From the NCBI GenBank assembly GCA_023475165.1, contig JAMCWA010000095.1, forward strand, positions 1 to 64,000: 64,000 nucleotides of DNA. The letters run 5' to 3'. The notes under the pieces are model-generated. The model was not told the DNA's origin. It made no database searches and worked only from the letters and a program-made list of their open reading frames with translations. This document shows positions 45,098 to 53,742 of this stretch, piece by piece. A program made the translations under genes and the position numbers. Source of the stretch: Bacillota bacterium (GTDB lineage Bacteria > Bacillota > Sulfobacillia > JAMCWA01). The number at the start of each line of letters is the position of its first letter. The first letter of the stretch is position 1.

Positions 45098-45729
45098 TGT
45101 TTGGCCCCGTCGTACAGGACGCTCACCGAAGCGACCTTGTCGTTACGGTCAAAGAAGATGTTTTTCCCCGTGGCACTCAAAGGGATGCCCATTACCACGG
45201 TGCTTCCGGGGAGGTAACCCATCATACGGGCGGCTACGCCCAGCTTGTTCATCATCCGGTTATCGACGAAGTGCCGGGCTGCTACCGCGGCGGCCGAGCC
45301 CATGGCGATGCCGAAATCGACCATTTTGTGGACGCAAGAAGGGCCGGTGATCTCGGCTCCCTCCAGGGGCTGGCTCTTAGCAAACTCCAGGCAGTCCACG
45401 AAACCACAGCCTCCGCAATCGTGGTCCAGAACTTGTCGGGCGTTCATGCCCAGGAGCAGGAGAACGTCGGACTTCTCAACGGACCGGGCATCACTATGCC
45501 AATCGCGGGTGAGGGCTTCGCCCTTGGCCTGATTACGCTGGGACCGTCTTTGTCCCTTGGCTGTGCCGATGCCCCGCATCTGGGCGGCCAGCTTATTTAT
45601 TTCTTCCCGTTCAGTGACGATGGCCACCTGCAGGTTGTCTTTTCCGCGACTCTTGGGGGCGGTGCGGGCAGCCAGGGCCATCAGCTTGGCTACGGTGACA
45701 ACGGCTTCAATCTCCAGATTGCGATCCAT
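45094..45729 (-). CDS. DUF2148 family ferredoxin-domain protein
   Basis: This 211-residue protein has the cysteine motif DHDCGGCGFVDC and further PSCVHKMVDFGIAMGSAAA typical of DUF2148. Its function is unknown; Fe-S binding is likely. The ATG at 45729 is preferred over an upstream TTG. It overlaps the end of the alcohol dehydrogenase gene by about 23 bases, so it is cotranslated with it. The stop codon is contributed by a family 1 repeat. Confidence 0.8.
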   Translation of the reverse strand: MDRNLEIEAVVTVAKLMALAARTAPKSRGKDNLQVAIVTEREEINKLAAQMRGIGTAKGQRRSQRNQAKGEALTRDWHSDARSVEKSDVLLLLGMNARQVLDHDCGGCGFVDCLEFAKSQPLEGAEITGPSCVHKMVDFGIAMGSAAAVAARHFVDNRMMNKLGVAARMMGYLPGSTVVMGIPLSATGKNIFFDRNDKVASVSVLYDGAKH

Positions 45730-46819
45730 CTTCCAGCTTTCCTCCCTTCTGTGGCTCCACAATCACCTTGATGGCCCCCTCCAATCTCTGGGCGAAGGTT
45801 TTGATGGCCCGGTTGATTTCGGGCAGAGGGAAGTAATGGGTGATGAGGGGTTTCGCCTGCAGTCGGCCCTGGGCCATTAGGGCCAGGGCCCGTCCCACGT
45901 TGCGACCGCCTTCGCCCCGCGCGCCATAGATGACCAGGTTGTTGGAGATGAGCCTGGAGAGGTCGACGGTGACTGGGTCTTTGAAGAAACCGGCCAGGAG
46001 AATCTTGCCGCCCTTCTTGACCATTTCTACTGCCTCCTGGGCGGCATTGGCAGCACCAGAACACTCCAGGACCACGTCGGCTCCCTTTCCGCCGGTGAGC
46101 TGTCTTACTTCGTCTACCGGATTGGTTTCGTTGACATTAATCGTCACATCGGCTCCGACCTCCCGGCCCACCTGGAGTCTGGATTCCCTGGTTCCGGTTA
46201 GAAGAACCCTGGCCCCCAGGGCTTTGGCCAGTTGCACGGCCATGAGGCCGATGGGGCCGGGACCGGTGACGGCCACCGTTTCCCCGGCCAAGAAGCCGCC
46301 CAAACGATCGATACCGTAGAGGACGGTGCCCGCGGTGGTGATCAAAGTGGCTTCAGCGAAGCTGATGTGGTCAGGAAGCCGGTAGACGGTGTTGATGTGG
46401 GCCACCACATATTGGGCGAAACCGCCGTCGACGGTGAGCCCGTTGGCTCGATGCCCTTTGGTCAGGTTCCCGTAGTTGAGGCAGGCCGTATACAGGCCGC
46501 GAATGCAGTTCTCACAGCGGCCGCAACCCTTGTGTACTTCTACGGCAGCCCGGTCTCCCACCCTAAACTCATCCACGCCTTTCCCGAGGGAGACAATAGT
46601 TCCGGAATATTCGTGCCCGGGCGTGAAGGTGCCATCGAAGGGGGGTTGACCGGGCAGGCGATGGTCGAGAATCAGCAGGTCGGTGGCGCAGATGGCACAG
46701 GCTTCTACCCTGATGAGGACCTCCCCAGGTCCCGGTTGAGGAACGGGTTTGGTGATGGTTCGGAGGTCCCCCGGCCCGAAGAGGGTGGCCGCGAGCATTG
46801 TCTTGGGGATCTGTTGCAT
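45707..46819 (-). CDS. Zinc-dependent medium-chain alcohol dehydrogenase
   Basis: A 370-residue MDR oxidoreductase. Catalytic zinc ligands are likely C44, H69 and E70 (CAICATD, GHEYSG), and the structural zinc is held by C99, C102, C105 and C113 (GCGRCENC). The nucleotide motif is TGPGPIGLMAVQLAKALGA. This resembles sorbitol or threonine dehydrogenases, but the polyol or hydroxy-acid substrate is not determined. In the cluster it may oxidise the imported or isomerised compound. Confidence 0.92.
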   Translation of the reverse strand: MQQIPKTMLAATLFGPGDLRTITKPVPQPGPGEVLIRVEACAICATDLLILDHRLPGQPPFDGTFTPGHEYSGTIVSLGKGVDEFRVGDRAAVEVHKGCGRCENCIRGLYTACLNYGNLTKGHRANGLTVDGGFAQYVVAHINTVYRLPDHISFAEATLITTAGTVLYGIDRLGGFLAGETVAVTGPGPIGLMAVQLAKALGARVLLTGTRESRLQVGREVGADVTINVNETNPVDEVRQLTGGKGADVVLECSGAANAAQEAVEMVKKGGKILLAGFFKDPVTVDLSRLISNNLVIYGARGEGGRNVGRALALMAQGRLQAKPLITHYFPLPEINRAIKTFAQRLEGAIKVIVEPQKGGKLEDGSQSGD

Positions 46820-46887
46820 TGCTTTTCCCTCCTGAGGTCATTCCGGAGAAATCAGCCAGGAACAAAGAGCCCTGGGACGGCCTTTCC

Positions 46888-47493
46888 TCATTGGTTGGCC
46901 CCGATGAAGGAGGATAGCCAGCCGATCTTGGCCGTTCCCTCCACCAGATCGGCCAGGTCATAGGCGGCGGTGAGGGAAGGGCCAAGGGCGATCAACCCAT
47001 GGTTTTTTAACAAAAAGACCCTGGCCCGAGGATGATTCGTGACGGCGGCCTGGACGTACTCGGCCAGTTCTCTTGAGCCGGCCGGGGCATAATCCACCAG
47101 GGGTATTCCTTCCAGCCCATAACTGGAGGCGGTCAGCAGGGGAATGGCCAAACCACGAACGGCGTAGGCCGTGGCAAAGGGCGGGTGAACATGGACCACT
47201 GCTCCTACTTCCGGTCGGATTCTGTAGATCAGGGTGTGGAAAGGTGTCTCCTTGGAAGGACGGAATCCGGGACTTCCCTCCACTAGATTTCCTTCCAGAT
47301 CGACGGAGATAAGGTTGGTCTCGTCGGTCTCGCCCAAAGAAACGCCACTGGCCGTGATCAGGACCAGGTTGCCGCCAGGCAGGCGGACACTGATGTTGCC
47401 CCCCGTTCCGGTAGTCAGTCCCCGCTGATAGGCCAGGCGGGAGACAGAGCTCAGGCTCTTCTTGAGGCTGGTTAAAGCGTCATGGTTTTCCAT
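46888..47493 (-). CDS. Class II aldolase/adducin family protein
   Basis: A 201-residue aldolase of the fuculose/ribulose phosphate family. GNISVR (33-38) and the zinc ligands HVHPP (H101, H103) and NHG (H165) are present, with E82 as likely catalytic acid. It would cleave or epimerise a phosphorylated sugar or sugar acid. It is next to a zinc alcohol dehydrogenase, a common pairing in sugar acid catabolism. Confidence 0.9.
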   Translation of the reverse strand: MENHDALTSLKKSLSSVSRLAYQRGLTTGTGGNISVRLPGGNLVLITASGVSLGETDETNLISVDLEGNLVEGSPGFRPSKETPFHTLIYRIRPEVGAVVHVHPPFATAYAVRGLAIPLLTASSYGLEGIPLVDYAPAGSRELAEYVQAAVTNHPRARVFLLKNHGLIALGPSLTAAYDLADLVEGTAKIGWLSSFIGANQ

Positions 47494-47606
47494 AGTTGCC
47501 TCCCAGGGAAGAGATGTTTGACGTTGAAGCTAGTTGAAAAAGTCCAGCTCCGCCAGCTTACTGGGTCTGGGTCGATGTGATCGAAGCTCCTTTATGGTGC
47601 TACCGA

Positions 47607-48845
47607 TTATGCGCCGTCGTTCTTTGACGAACTCAGCATAGACAGCAGTTCCCGGACGGCGGTCTCCGCAAAGACGGGATCGTTGATGTTGGCATCCAGT
47701 TCCTGCAACTTGATTCGTCGGGTTAGGTGCCCTTTCAGGGCAGCGACGAAAGCCCCGTCCGCCTCCGGGTCATGGAGGGGTCCTCCCTTTCGACCGTTTT
47801 CCGACCAGCCCCGGAGGGGAACCAATACCGTGATCGGTCCTTGCCCCTGGTTCAGCTTCTCGGCCATCAGACGAGCGACCTCAGTCAACTCGACGGCGGT
47901 AGTTCGTACGTTGGTGTTGAAGGGATTGTGGTAATGGACGGCTCGACCGCGGAACCTGGGTGGGATGGTCGGGACGCCGCCAAAGCAAAAGTAGTCCAGA
48001 CCGCCGGGGGCGACCACCAGGGGTATGCCGCGCCGGACAGCCTCCTCCAGCCGGCCGGGACGGACGGGGGCATAGATATCTTCCTGGTAGAGTTCGCCCA
48101 GGAGTTCATGGGTGGTCAAATCGAGGACTCCCGCAAAAAGGCCCCGGCCGATTAATTCTTCCATGGCCGACCCGCAAGCCCCCGAAGCGTGAAAGGTAAT
48201 AGTCTCATAACCATTAGAAGTCAGCAGTTCCAACGCCCGGGTTACAGCCTGGTTGGTATTGCCAAAGGCAGTGATAGCGATGACCGGTCGATCCTGGGGC
48301 ACTGATAACTGTTCTGTCGTCTCGACCATTCCAAGGATGGCCCCGGCCGCCTTGCTTAAGATTACCCGAGAAAGGGCATTAGTGCCGCCCAGCAGGTCAC
48401 TGACAGAAAAGATCATGGCAATGTCCTGGTAACCGATGTAAGGGCGGATATTCCCGGAGGCGACCGTGGAGACCAGGACGCGTGGGAAGCCGATGGGCAA
48501 TGCCTGCATGGCCAGGGCCGCTATGGCCGTCCCTTGATTACCGCCCAAGCCGATTACTCCATCCACCTGATCCAGATGGTACATTCCCTGTAGGAGCAGA
48601 GCGGCCCCCCGAGCCATGGTGGCCATGATTCGATCGCGCCGCCAGGAGCGTATTTCCTCAGGACTGGTTCCGGCAGCCTGCAGGACCTCATCCCGGGAGA
48701 CGCCGGCATCAAAAGAAAGGCTGTCACCAATCCCCACATCCATCAGAAGGGCCTGGTGACCCCTGGCGCCGATGAGTCCAGCGATGAACCTCATCTCCGG
48801 ACCCTTGGTATCCATGGTCCCGATAATAACGATTCTGCGCGGCAC
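47607..48845 (-). CDS. Tm-1-like ATP-binding (UPF0261) protein
   Basis: A 412-residue protein. The N-terminus MPRRIVIIGTMDTKGPEM and the central GVIGLGGNQGTAIA identify UPF0261, the bacterial relatives of tomato Tm-1 N-terminal domains, which bind ATP. The biochemical role is unknown. It is upstream of the aldolase-dehydrogenase-transporter block, so participation in the pathway is plausible. Confidence 0.88.
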   Translation of the reverse strand: MPRRIVIIGTMDTKGPEMRFIAGLIGARGHQALLMDVGIGDSLSFDAGVSRDEVLQAAGTSPEEIRSWRRDRIMATMARGAALLLQGMYHLDQVDGVIGLGGNQGTAIAALAMQALPIGFPRVLVSTVASGNIRPYIGYQDIAMIFSVSDLLGGTNALSRVILSKAAGAILGMVETTEQLSVPQDRPVIAITAFGNTNQAVTRALELLTSNGYETITFHASGACGSAMEELIGRGLFAGVLDLTTHELLGELYQEDIYAPVRPGRLEEAVRRGIPLVVAPGGLDYFCFGGVPTIPPRFRGRAVHYHNPFNTNVRTTAVELTEVARLMAEKLNQGQGPITVLVPLRGWSENGRKGGPLHDPEADGAFVAALKGHLTRRIKLQELDANINDPVFAETAVRELLSMLSSSKNDGA

Positions 48846-49030
48846 CTGCCGACCCAGCCGCCACCGACGGTCGACTTATACCAGCCTCTAGGCGGCAGGG
48901 CGACCCTGGTGACGACTGGGGCTCACCTCCTGAAAAGAACTTTGGCCAGAAAGAGTATTGATTCTACTTCCCAATTGCCGAAAGAATGAGATAACATTAC
49001 CCAAAAAAAGAGAGGATCACTCGTCAATTC

Positions 49031-49190
49031 TACCCTGAGATAAGCCAGCCACTTCCTAGGCGCCGCTCGGGTGGTGCCGTCCTCGCTTTCGGTCACCAGG
49101 GCCGGCCGCATCGCGGCTCGTCGGCGGCCGTCCGGCACCTCGCGGATTCTTCGCCCCTGGGGCCGAGCGCCCAATTCCGCGGACTTTGCA
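49031..49190. repeat. Family 2 element
   Basis: It starts CTACCCTGAGATAAGCCAGC then CACTTC, followed by GGCGCCGCTC, GCCGTCCTCGC and GCGGCCGTCCGGCACCTCGC. The same terminal words occur at 50355 and 60313. Confidence 0.75.
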
Positions 49191-49203
49191 GATTGCAGAC
49201 ATC

Positions 49204-49308
49204 TACAAAAAGGGGGCTCGGCCTCGGCGAGGGGGCGGAGCCCCCTCGCTGAGGCAGGCGGGAGCCCGCCTAACACGCAGAAGGGTGTTTTTCAGCAGTC
49301 TTCTGGGC
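49204..49308. repeat. Family 1 element, right half, GC-rich variant
   Basis: GAGCCCGCCTAACACGCAG then AAGGGTGTTTTTCAGCAG and TCTTCTGGG is a right end preceded by part of the GC-rich module. No left end is seen; it abuts family 2. Confidence 0.7.
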
Positions 49309-49352
49309 AGCATCACGTCCCTGGGTGGCCTCGCCTGCGCTCTGCTTTTTGC

Positions 49353-49398
49353 GGGTACCGGGTATCGCCGGTTGCGCTGAGCCGGCGGCCCGGTACCC
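49353..49398. other. Long hairpin downstream of the creatininase gene
   Basis: GGGTACCGGG (49353-49362) pairs with CCCGGTACCC (49389-49398) and CGCCGG (49366-49371) with CCGGCG (49382-49387). There is no T run on either side; it may stabilise the 3' end of the creatininase mRNA. Confidence 0.55.
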
Positions 49399-49447
49399 AC
49401 CTCCTATACAGATAACCGTTTCTCGCCTGTTACCTTCCGGTCGTCCT

Positions 49448-50302
49448 TCAGGCCCGGCCTGGGAAGTCGCGGGTATGAGCGACCATGTCGATTTTCTTGA
49501 CCTCATTGATAAAGGCCGCCAGGTGTTCAGCTTCCTTCTCAAAGAGCTTCAGGCCCTTTTCCTTGGTGCCGCGGAAGGGATTTCCGATGGTAGCCGAATC
49601 GGAGTATTCATGGTGCTCCATGGGGATGATGATGTTTTCGGATTTCTGGAATTCCACGGTGGCCGTACCGTCCTTTTTGGAAAAGGCCGGTCCCAGCCAG
49701 GCAGGGGCATGTGCCCTATCGTTGACGGCCCTGTCCATGTGCACCAGTCTTTCGTTGTAAGCCATGACCTGGGCCGTCTCCATCTCTCCGGCGTGCCAGC
49801 CAGGGGTTTCCTCGGGCGGACCTTCCAGGATATCCTTGACTACATTACATTCGCGTTCGGTGGGAGTTTTGTACCAGGCCACGAAGGCACCAGTCTCATA
49901 TCTGATTCGGCGGAGGATCTCGTCAATGGGTTTGGTATTGGAACCGTGGTGTGATACGAAAATGATCTTGTTGACACCATGGAAGATAAGGCTGCGGGCG
50001 ACGTCGTAAAGGACCCGGCGGTAGGTTTCGGCGGAGAGGGTTATGGTCCCCACTCTTTCATTGACCCGGCCCATGTGATGAGGTGAATACCCAAAGGGAA
50101 CCAGTGGGGTATGGGGGACGTCGGCCAGTCTGGCTGCTCTCTCCACTACCGAAATGGTGGTGATGCTGTCTGTTCCCAGGGGGACATGGGCACCGTGTTT
50201 TTCCGTGCTGCCCATTGGCACCAAAACGACGTCCGTCTCCGCCAGCCAGGCGGCCACATCTACGTAGGAAAGCTCCAACAGGTTGTAAAACTCTCTTGCC
50301 AT
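49448..50302 (-). CDS. Creatininase-family amidohydrolase
   Basis: A 284-residue protein with GSTEKHGAHVPLGTD, a NxHGG-like SHHGSN and HAGEMET, the metal-binding segments of the creatininase family. Members open creatinine, act on F420 or molybdopterin-like intermediates, or are uncharacterised; I cannot choose. The ATG follows AAGGAGGAG. It lies between UPF0261 and lacI, so it may be first gene of the regulated cluster. Confidence 0.88.
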   Translation of the reverse strand: MAREFYNLLELSYVDVAAWLAETDVVLVPMGSTEKHGAHVPLGTDSITTISVVERAARLADVPHTPLVPFGYSPHHMGRVNERVGTITLSAETYRRVLYDVARSLIFHGVNKIIFVSHHGSNTKPIDEILRRIRYETGAFVAWYKTPTERECNVVKDILEGPPEETPGWHAGEMETAQVMAYNERLVHMDRAVNDRAHAPAWLGPAFSKKDGTATVEFQKSENIIIPMEHHEYSDSATIGNPFRGTKEKGLKLFEKEAEHLAAFINEVKKIDMVAHTRDFPGRA

Positions 50303-50354
50303 TCCTCGACTCCTCCTTTTAACTCTCGGGTTTTCCCTTCCGACAAGTTGTTCC

Positions 50355-50470
50355 TCTACCCTGAAATAGACCGGTCACTTCGAGGGCGCCGCGCGGGCGT
50401 GGCCGTCCTCGCTCTGGCCTCCTACGCCGACGGCACCGCGGTAGAGCTTCAGCCCTCCCTCCGGTACCGC
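50355..50470. repeat. Family 2 element overlapping the lacI 3' end
   Basis: CTACCCTGAAATAGACCGG then TCACTTCGAGGGCGCCGC begins this copy, followed by GGCCGTCCTCGCTC. Its far end appears to encode the last few residues of LacI (GPRYRREG), so the gene may have gained its C-terminus from the element. Confidence 0.65.
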
Positions 50471-51453
50471 GGACCCGTTGACTGTCGGATCACTAGCTTC
50501 GTTTCCAAAACAACTCGTCTTTTCTCTTTCTCGTTGGCGATCAATCTGGCCAGCATCTCCATGGACCGGACGCCCATGGAGTACATGGGGACGGACACGG
50601 TGGTCAAGGGAGGATCAAAATAGGAAGCCACACACACATCATCAAACCCGGCCACGGATATATCACCCGGCACCTGCAACCCAGCCTCACGGATGGCCCG
50701 GATGGCCCCCAGGGCCATCTGGTCATTGGCCGTAACGATCGCCGTAGGCCTCTCTTCTATGGATAACAGATTTTTCGTGGCCTGGTAGCCAGCCTCGGGA
50801 CGAAAGTTACCTTTCTGGATGAGACTTCCATCAACAGGCAAATTGTATTCTTTCAAGGCTTTTTTGTAGCCCATGAGTCGATCCAGGCTCGTTGTTGAGG
50901 CTTCCGGACCAGTTATGGCCGCAATACGGCGATGTCCCAGCTCGATGAGGTGTTCGGTGGCCTGAAAAGCGGCCTTGACGTTATTCACCTGCACGGAAGG
51001 AAGATCCAGCCCGTGACGTCCGATGAGAACGACCTTGAGATCAGGACGGAGAAAGTCGTCATCCGAGCCCTCAATGCCGCCGCCGGCAAAGATAATCCCA
51101 TCCACCCTTTTTTCCAATAAGACCCTCACATACCGCCGGACCTTGTCGATATCCCGATCGGTATTGCAGAGGATAACGGTATACCCCAAGCGGCTGGCGA
51201 CATCCTCCACACCCCTGACTACCTCAGGATAGTAGGGATTGGATATGTCAGGTACGACAAGGCCAATGGCTGAGATACCTTTCTTCAAGAGACCCCTGGC
51301 CAGGGCATTGGGACGGTAATCCAACTCAGCGACGGCCTGGAGGACCCTTTCCTTCGTAGCGGGGCTGATGGAATAACCAGGGTTATTCAAAACCCGGGAA
51401 ACGGTAGTTATGGAGACCCCGGCCCTTTGCGCCACTTCTTTGATGGTAACCAC
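50449..51453 (-). CDS. LacI-family transcriptional regulator
   Basis: A 334-residue regulator. The N-terminal helix-turn-helix is TIKEVAQRAGVSITTVSRVL and the hinge PNALARGL. The ligand-binding domain is of the periplasmic-binding type (GLVVPDISNPYYPEVVRG). It probably senses the cluster's substrate or an intermediate. It has its own promoter and operator just upstream. The last residues lie in a family 2 element. Confidence 0.92.
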   Translation of the reverse strand: MVTIKEVAQRAGVSITTVSRVLNNPGYSISPATKERVLQAVAELDYRPNALARGLLKKGISAIGLVVPDISNPYYPEVVRGVEDVASRLGYTVILCNTDRDIDKVRRYVRVLLEKRVDGIIFAGGGIEGSDDDFLRPDLKVVLIGRHGLDLPSVQVNNVKAAFQATEHLIELGHRRIAAITGPEASTTSLDRLMGYKKALKEYNLPVDGSLIQKGNFRPEAGYQATKNLLSIEERPTAIVTANDQMALGAIRAIREAGLQVPGDISVAGFDDVCVASYFDPPLTTVSVPMYSMGVRSMEMLARLIANEKEKRRVVLETKLVIRQSTGPRYRREG

Positions 51454-51489
51454 CGAAACACCTCTAGCAAAGGTTTTCAGAAAAGGTTT

Positions 51490-51542
51490 TTAGAAAACGT
51501 TTTCTAATCGGCATAGTACTCTTACCCCTGACCCCTTGTCAA
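51490..51542 (-). promoter_or_regulatory. lacI promoter and palindromic operator
   Basis: On the minus strand, TTGACA (51537-51542) and TACTAT (51513-51518) are 18 bases apart. TTAGAAAACGTTTTCTAA at 51490-51507 is an 18-bp perfect palindrome over the start point. A weaker copy follows at about 51475-51490. This is the shape of a LacI-family operator, so autorepression is expected. Confidence 0.75.
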
Positions 51543-52323
51543 TAGGCAATTTGTAATTTCAAGAGATTTCCGCGTGGCGGAACGCATGGTGCTGGCGGGA
51601 TGGGAACGAAGGATGGGCCGGAGACCGAAAGCGAGGCGCGAAGCCACCCGGGCCGCAACAGAAGAGGCGACTTTGACGTGGCCATGAAGTTTCGCCTGAC
51701 GAAGCAGGTATTACGGCCGACTTGTAGAATAAAGCTAGTTATGGGGCCGCCGCTCGGAACACATCGAACACAGGGTTGGCAGGTTATGGTCAGGACGCTG
51801 CTGAAACTGATGAAATGAAAACCAGATCGCCAGGCCGCCTCTAGCGGCGCCGAGGAAGTAGCAGGTTTGTTTCAGGGTAGACCCCCATTCCGCCAGCGGC
51901 ACCAGCAGACGATGAAAAAGCCGGCCGCGGAGCGGAGGTGCTGGCAGCTTGTTGAGGGAGGCGGCGTAGCCGCATTGGCCCGAGCTGCTACCGCCCTCCG
52001 CAAGGCGCGGCCTGAAGTCCGGACGGCGGCACGGATGCCGCCGAGCGCGGCTCTCCAGGGATGGAGAATCCGCGCGGCACCGGGCGAAAGGCCGCCGCGG
52101 AGCGGCTAAGGGCGGTCAGCGTAGGAACCTGCGGTTAGCTGCCGACCACAGCAAGCTCGCCGCTAGAATGCGTTCGGCGCGAGCGAATTGCGGAGCGTCG
52201 GCGGAGCACCGGAGTGAGCCGGGACAACACCCGGCCGGGATAATCTCGTTTTCAGGGTAGAATAACGATCCACAGAAAGCAAACCAGCGGAGTTCTACCG
52301 TCAGCAGACAAGGGGGAGCGAAT
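51543..52323. repeat. Block of family 2-like sequence, no gene
   Basis: This gap holds family 2 words in inverted orientation: GGCCGCCTCTAGCGG to GTTTCAGGGTAGA (51832-51880), GACGGCGGCACGGATGCCGC (52021-52040) and CGTTTTCAGGGTAGA (52250-52262). At least two nested or tandem copies are likely. Reading frames here are short, lack initiation signals and use atypical codons. Confidence 0.65.
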
Positions 52324-53361
52324 ATGAAAAGGTTCATTGACTTGCGTAGTGACACTGTGACTTCGCCCACGAATGAGATGCGGGAAGCCATGGCCGCGGC
52401 GGAGGTGGGGGACGATGTTTACGGTGAGGACCCCACCATTAGGCAGCTGGAGGAACTGGCGGCGGAAAAGGTGGGTAAGGAGGCCGCCGTCTTTGTACCG
52501 ACCGGGACCATGGGCAATCAGATCGCGGTTTTGACCCATACCCAACGCGGTGATGAGGTAATCGTGGAGGCGGAGGCGCATATCTATTTTTATGAGGTGG
52601 CCGGTCTGGCGGCCCTCTCCTCGGTTCAGGCTCGCCCCGTTAAGGGATCCCGGGGTGTTTTGGACCCTGACGACGTAGCCGCGGCCACTCGTCCCGCCAA
52701 CATCCATTTCCCGCGAAGCGCCCTTCTCTGCATTGAGAATACTCACAACCGGGCCGGGGGAACGGTGACTCCGGTTCAGCGCATGTGGGAATTGGCCCGA
52801 GTGGCCCACGAGTACGGGCTAGCCGTTCACCTGGACGGCGCACGGGTCTTTAATGCCGCCTTAGCCTTAGGTGTGGATGTGAAAGAGTTGACGGCCCCGG
52901 TAGACTCGGTCATGTTCTGTCTTTCCAAGGGGCTTTCTGCCCCGGTGGGCTCGCTGGTAGCCGGGACGAAGGAATGGGTGGCTCGAGCCAGGAAATACCG
53001 TAAGCTCTTGGGAGGCGGCATGCGGCAGGCAGGGGTGCTGGCGGCGGCGGGAATTGTGGCTTTGGAGAAAATGGTGAACCGGTTGGCGGAGGACCACGCC
53101 AATGCCCATCTCCTGGGCGGGGGTCTGGCGCAAATCCCGGGGATCAAATTGGATTTGGCCACTGTCCAGACCAATATGGTTACCTTTGAGTTGGACAAGC
53201 CTGGTCTGGACGGAGCGGGTTTTGTTCGAGAACTCCTGGCCAGGGGGGTTAAGGCCAACGCCACCGGCCCCAAACGGATCAGGTTCGTCACTCATAAAGA
53301 TGTAAGCCGGGAAGATATCTTGACCGCCCTACAGGTGGTCCAGGCCATAATGCGGGGATAG
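52324..53361 (+). CDS. ltaE: Low-specificity L-threonine aldolase
   Basis: A 345-residue PLP enzyme that cleaves threonine to glycine and acetaldehyde. It shows [38 protein letters not shown], an [15 protein letters not shown] stretch and the PLP lysine in [12 protein letters not shown]. The ATG follows GGGGGAGCG. It is monocistronic between repeat DNA and the LysW-like gene. Confidence 0.94.
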   Translation: MKRFIDLRSDTVTSPTNEMREAMAAAEVGDDVYGEDPTIRQLEELAAEKVGKEAAVFVPTGTMGNQIAVLTHTQRGDEVIVEAEAHIYFYEVAGLAALSSVQARPVKGSRGVLDPDDVAAATRPANIHFPRSALLCIENTHNRAGGTVTPVQRMWELARVAHEYGLAVHLDGARVFNAALALGVDVKELTAPVDSVMFCLSKGLSAPVGSLVAGTKEWVARARKYRKLLGGGMRQAGVLAAAGIVALEKMVNRLAEDHANAHLLGGGLAQIPGIKLDLATVQTNMVTFELDKPGLDGAGFVRELLARGVKANATGPKRIRFVTHKDVSREDILTALQVVQAIMRG

Positions 53362-53524
53362 TCCGTTGACAGTAGCTGGCAACAGATGTATAATCGACCT
53401 TGGTCGGAGGGAAAAGAAGCTATATGACCAAGACTTTTCCCAGACGGATTAATTCCCTTGTTGGTTAGCGAAATCGGTGGGGCCCGACACCCAAGACGGC
53501 GGACCCCGGGTGGGAGGGAAGAAA

Positions 53525-53674
53525 ATGCGTCCGGAGGTAACCTGCCCTGTTTGCGGCATCGATTTCGAAGTTCCAGGCGGCAAGGGAGAGGGGGACATCG
53601 TCGAGTGTCCCTATTGCCTGGCCCAACTGAAACTGATAGAGAAAGACGGTAAACTGCTGGCCGAGGTGGCCTAG
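53525..53674 (+). CDS. Small LysW-like zinc-ribbon protein
   Basis: A 49-residue peptide with two CxxC knuckles (CPVCG and CPYCL) separated by FEVPGGKGEGDIVE. This resembles LysW/ArgW carriers, but it ends AEVA rather than the EDWGE tail needed for carrier function. ATG 53525 has GGGAGGGAAG upstream. Its stop codon begins a minimal family 1 element. No lysine or arginine carrier-pathway genes are near, so function is open. Confidence 0.7.
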   Translation: MRPEVTCPVCGIDFEVPGGKGEGDIVECPYCLAQLKLIEKDGKLLAEVA

Positions 53675-53696
53675 GAGATTTTCAGCGGTCTCCTGT
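53671..53696. repeat. Minimal family 1 remnant
   Basis: CTAGGAGATTTTCAGCGG then TCTCCTGTG consists of just the two element ends fused, an internal deletion or solo terminus. The TAG is the stop of the preceding gene. Confidence 0.65.
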
Positions 53697-53742
53697 GAGT
53701 TGGCTGTTCCCCAAGAGCAACTATTACTGTTAGGACTTCCTG

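Noticed and set aside
44497..45771. A 424-codon open frame on the + strand
   Set aside because: It runs antisense to the isomerase-like and DUF2148 genes, has no ribosome binding site, and its protein shows no family motif. Such long antisense frames are expected at this GC content.
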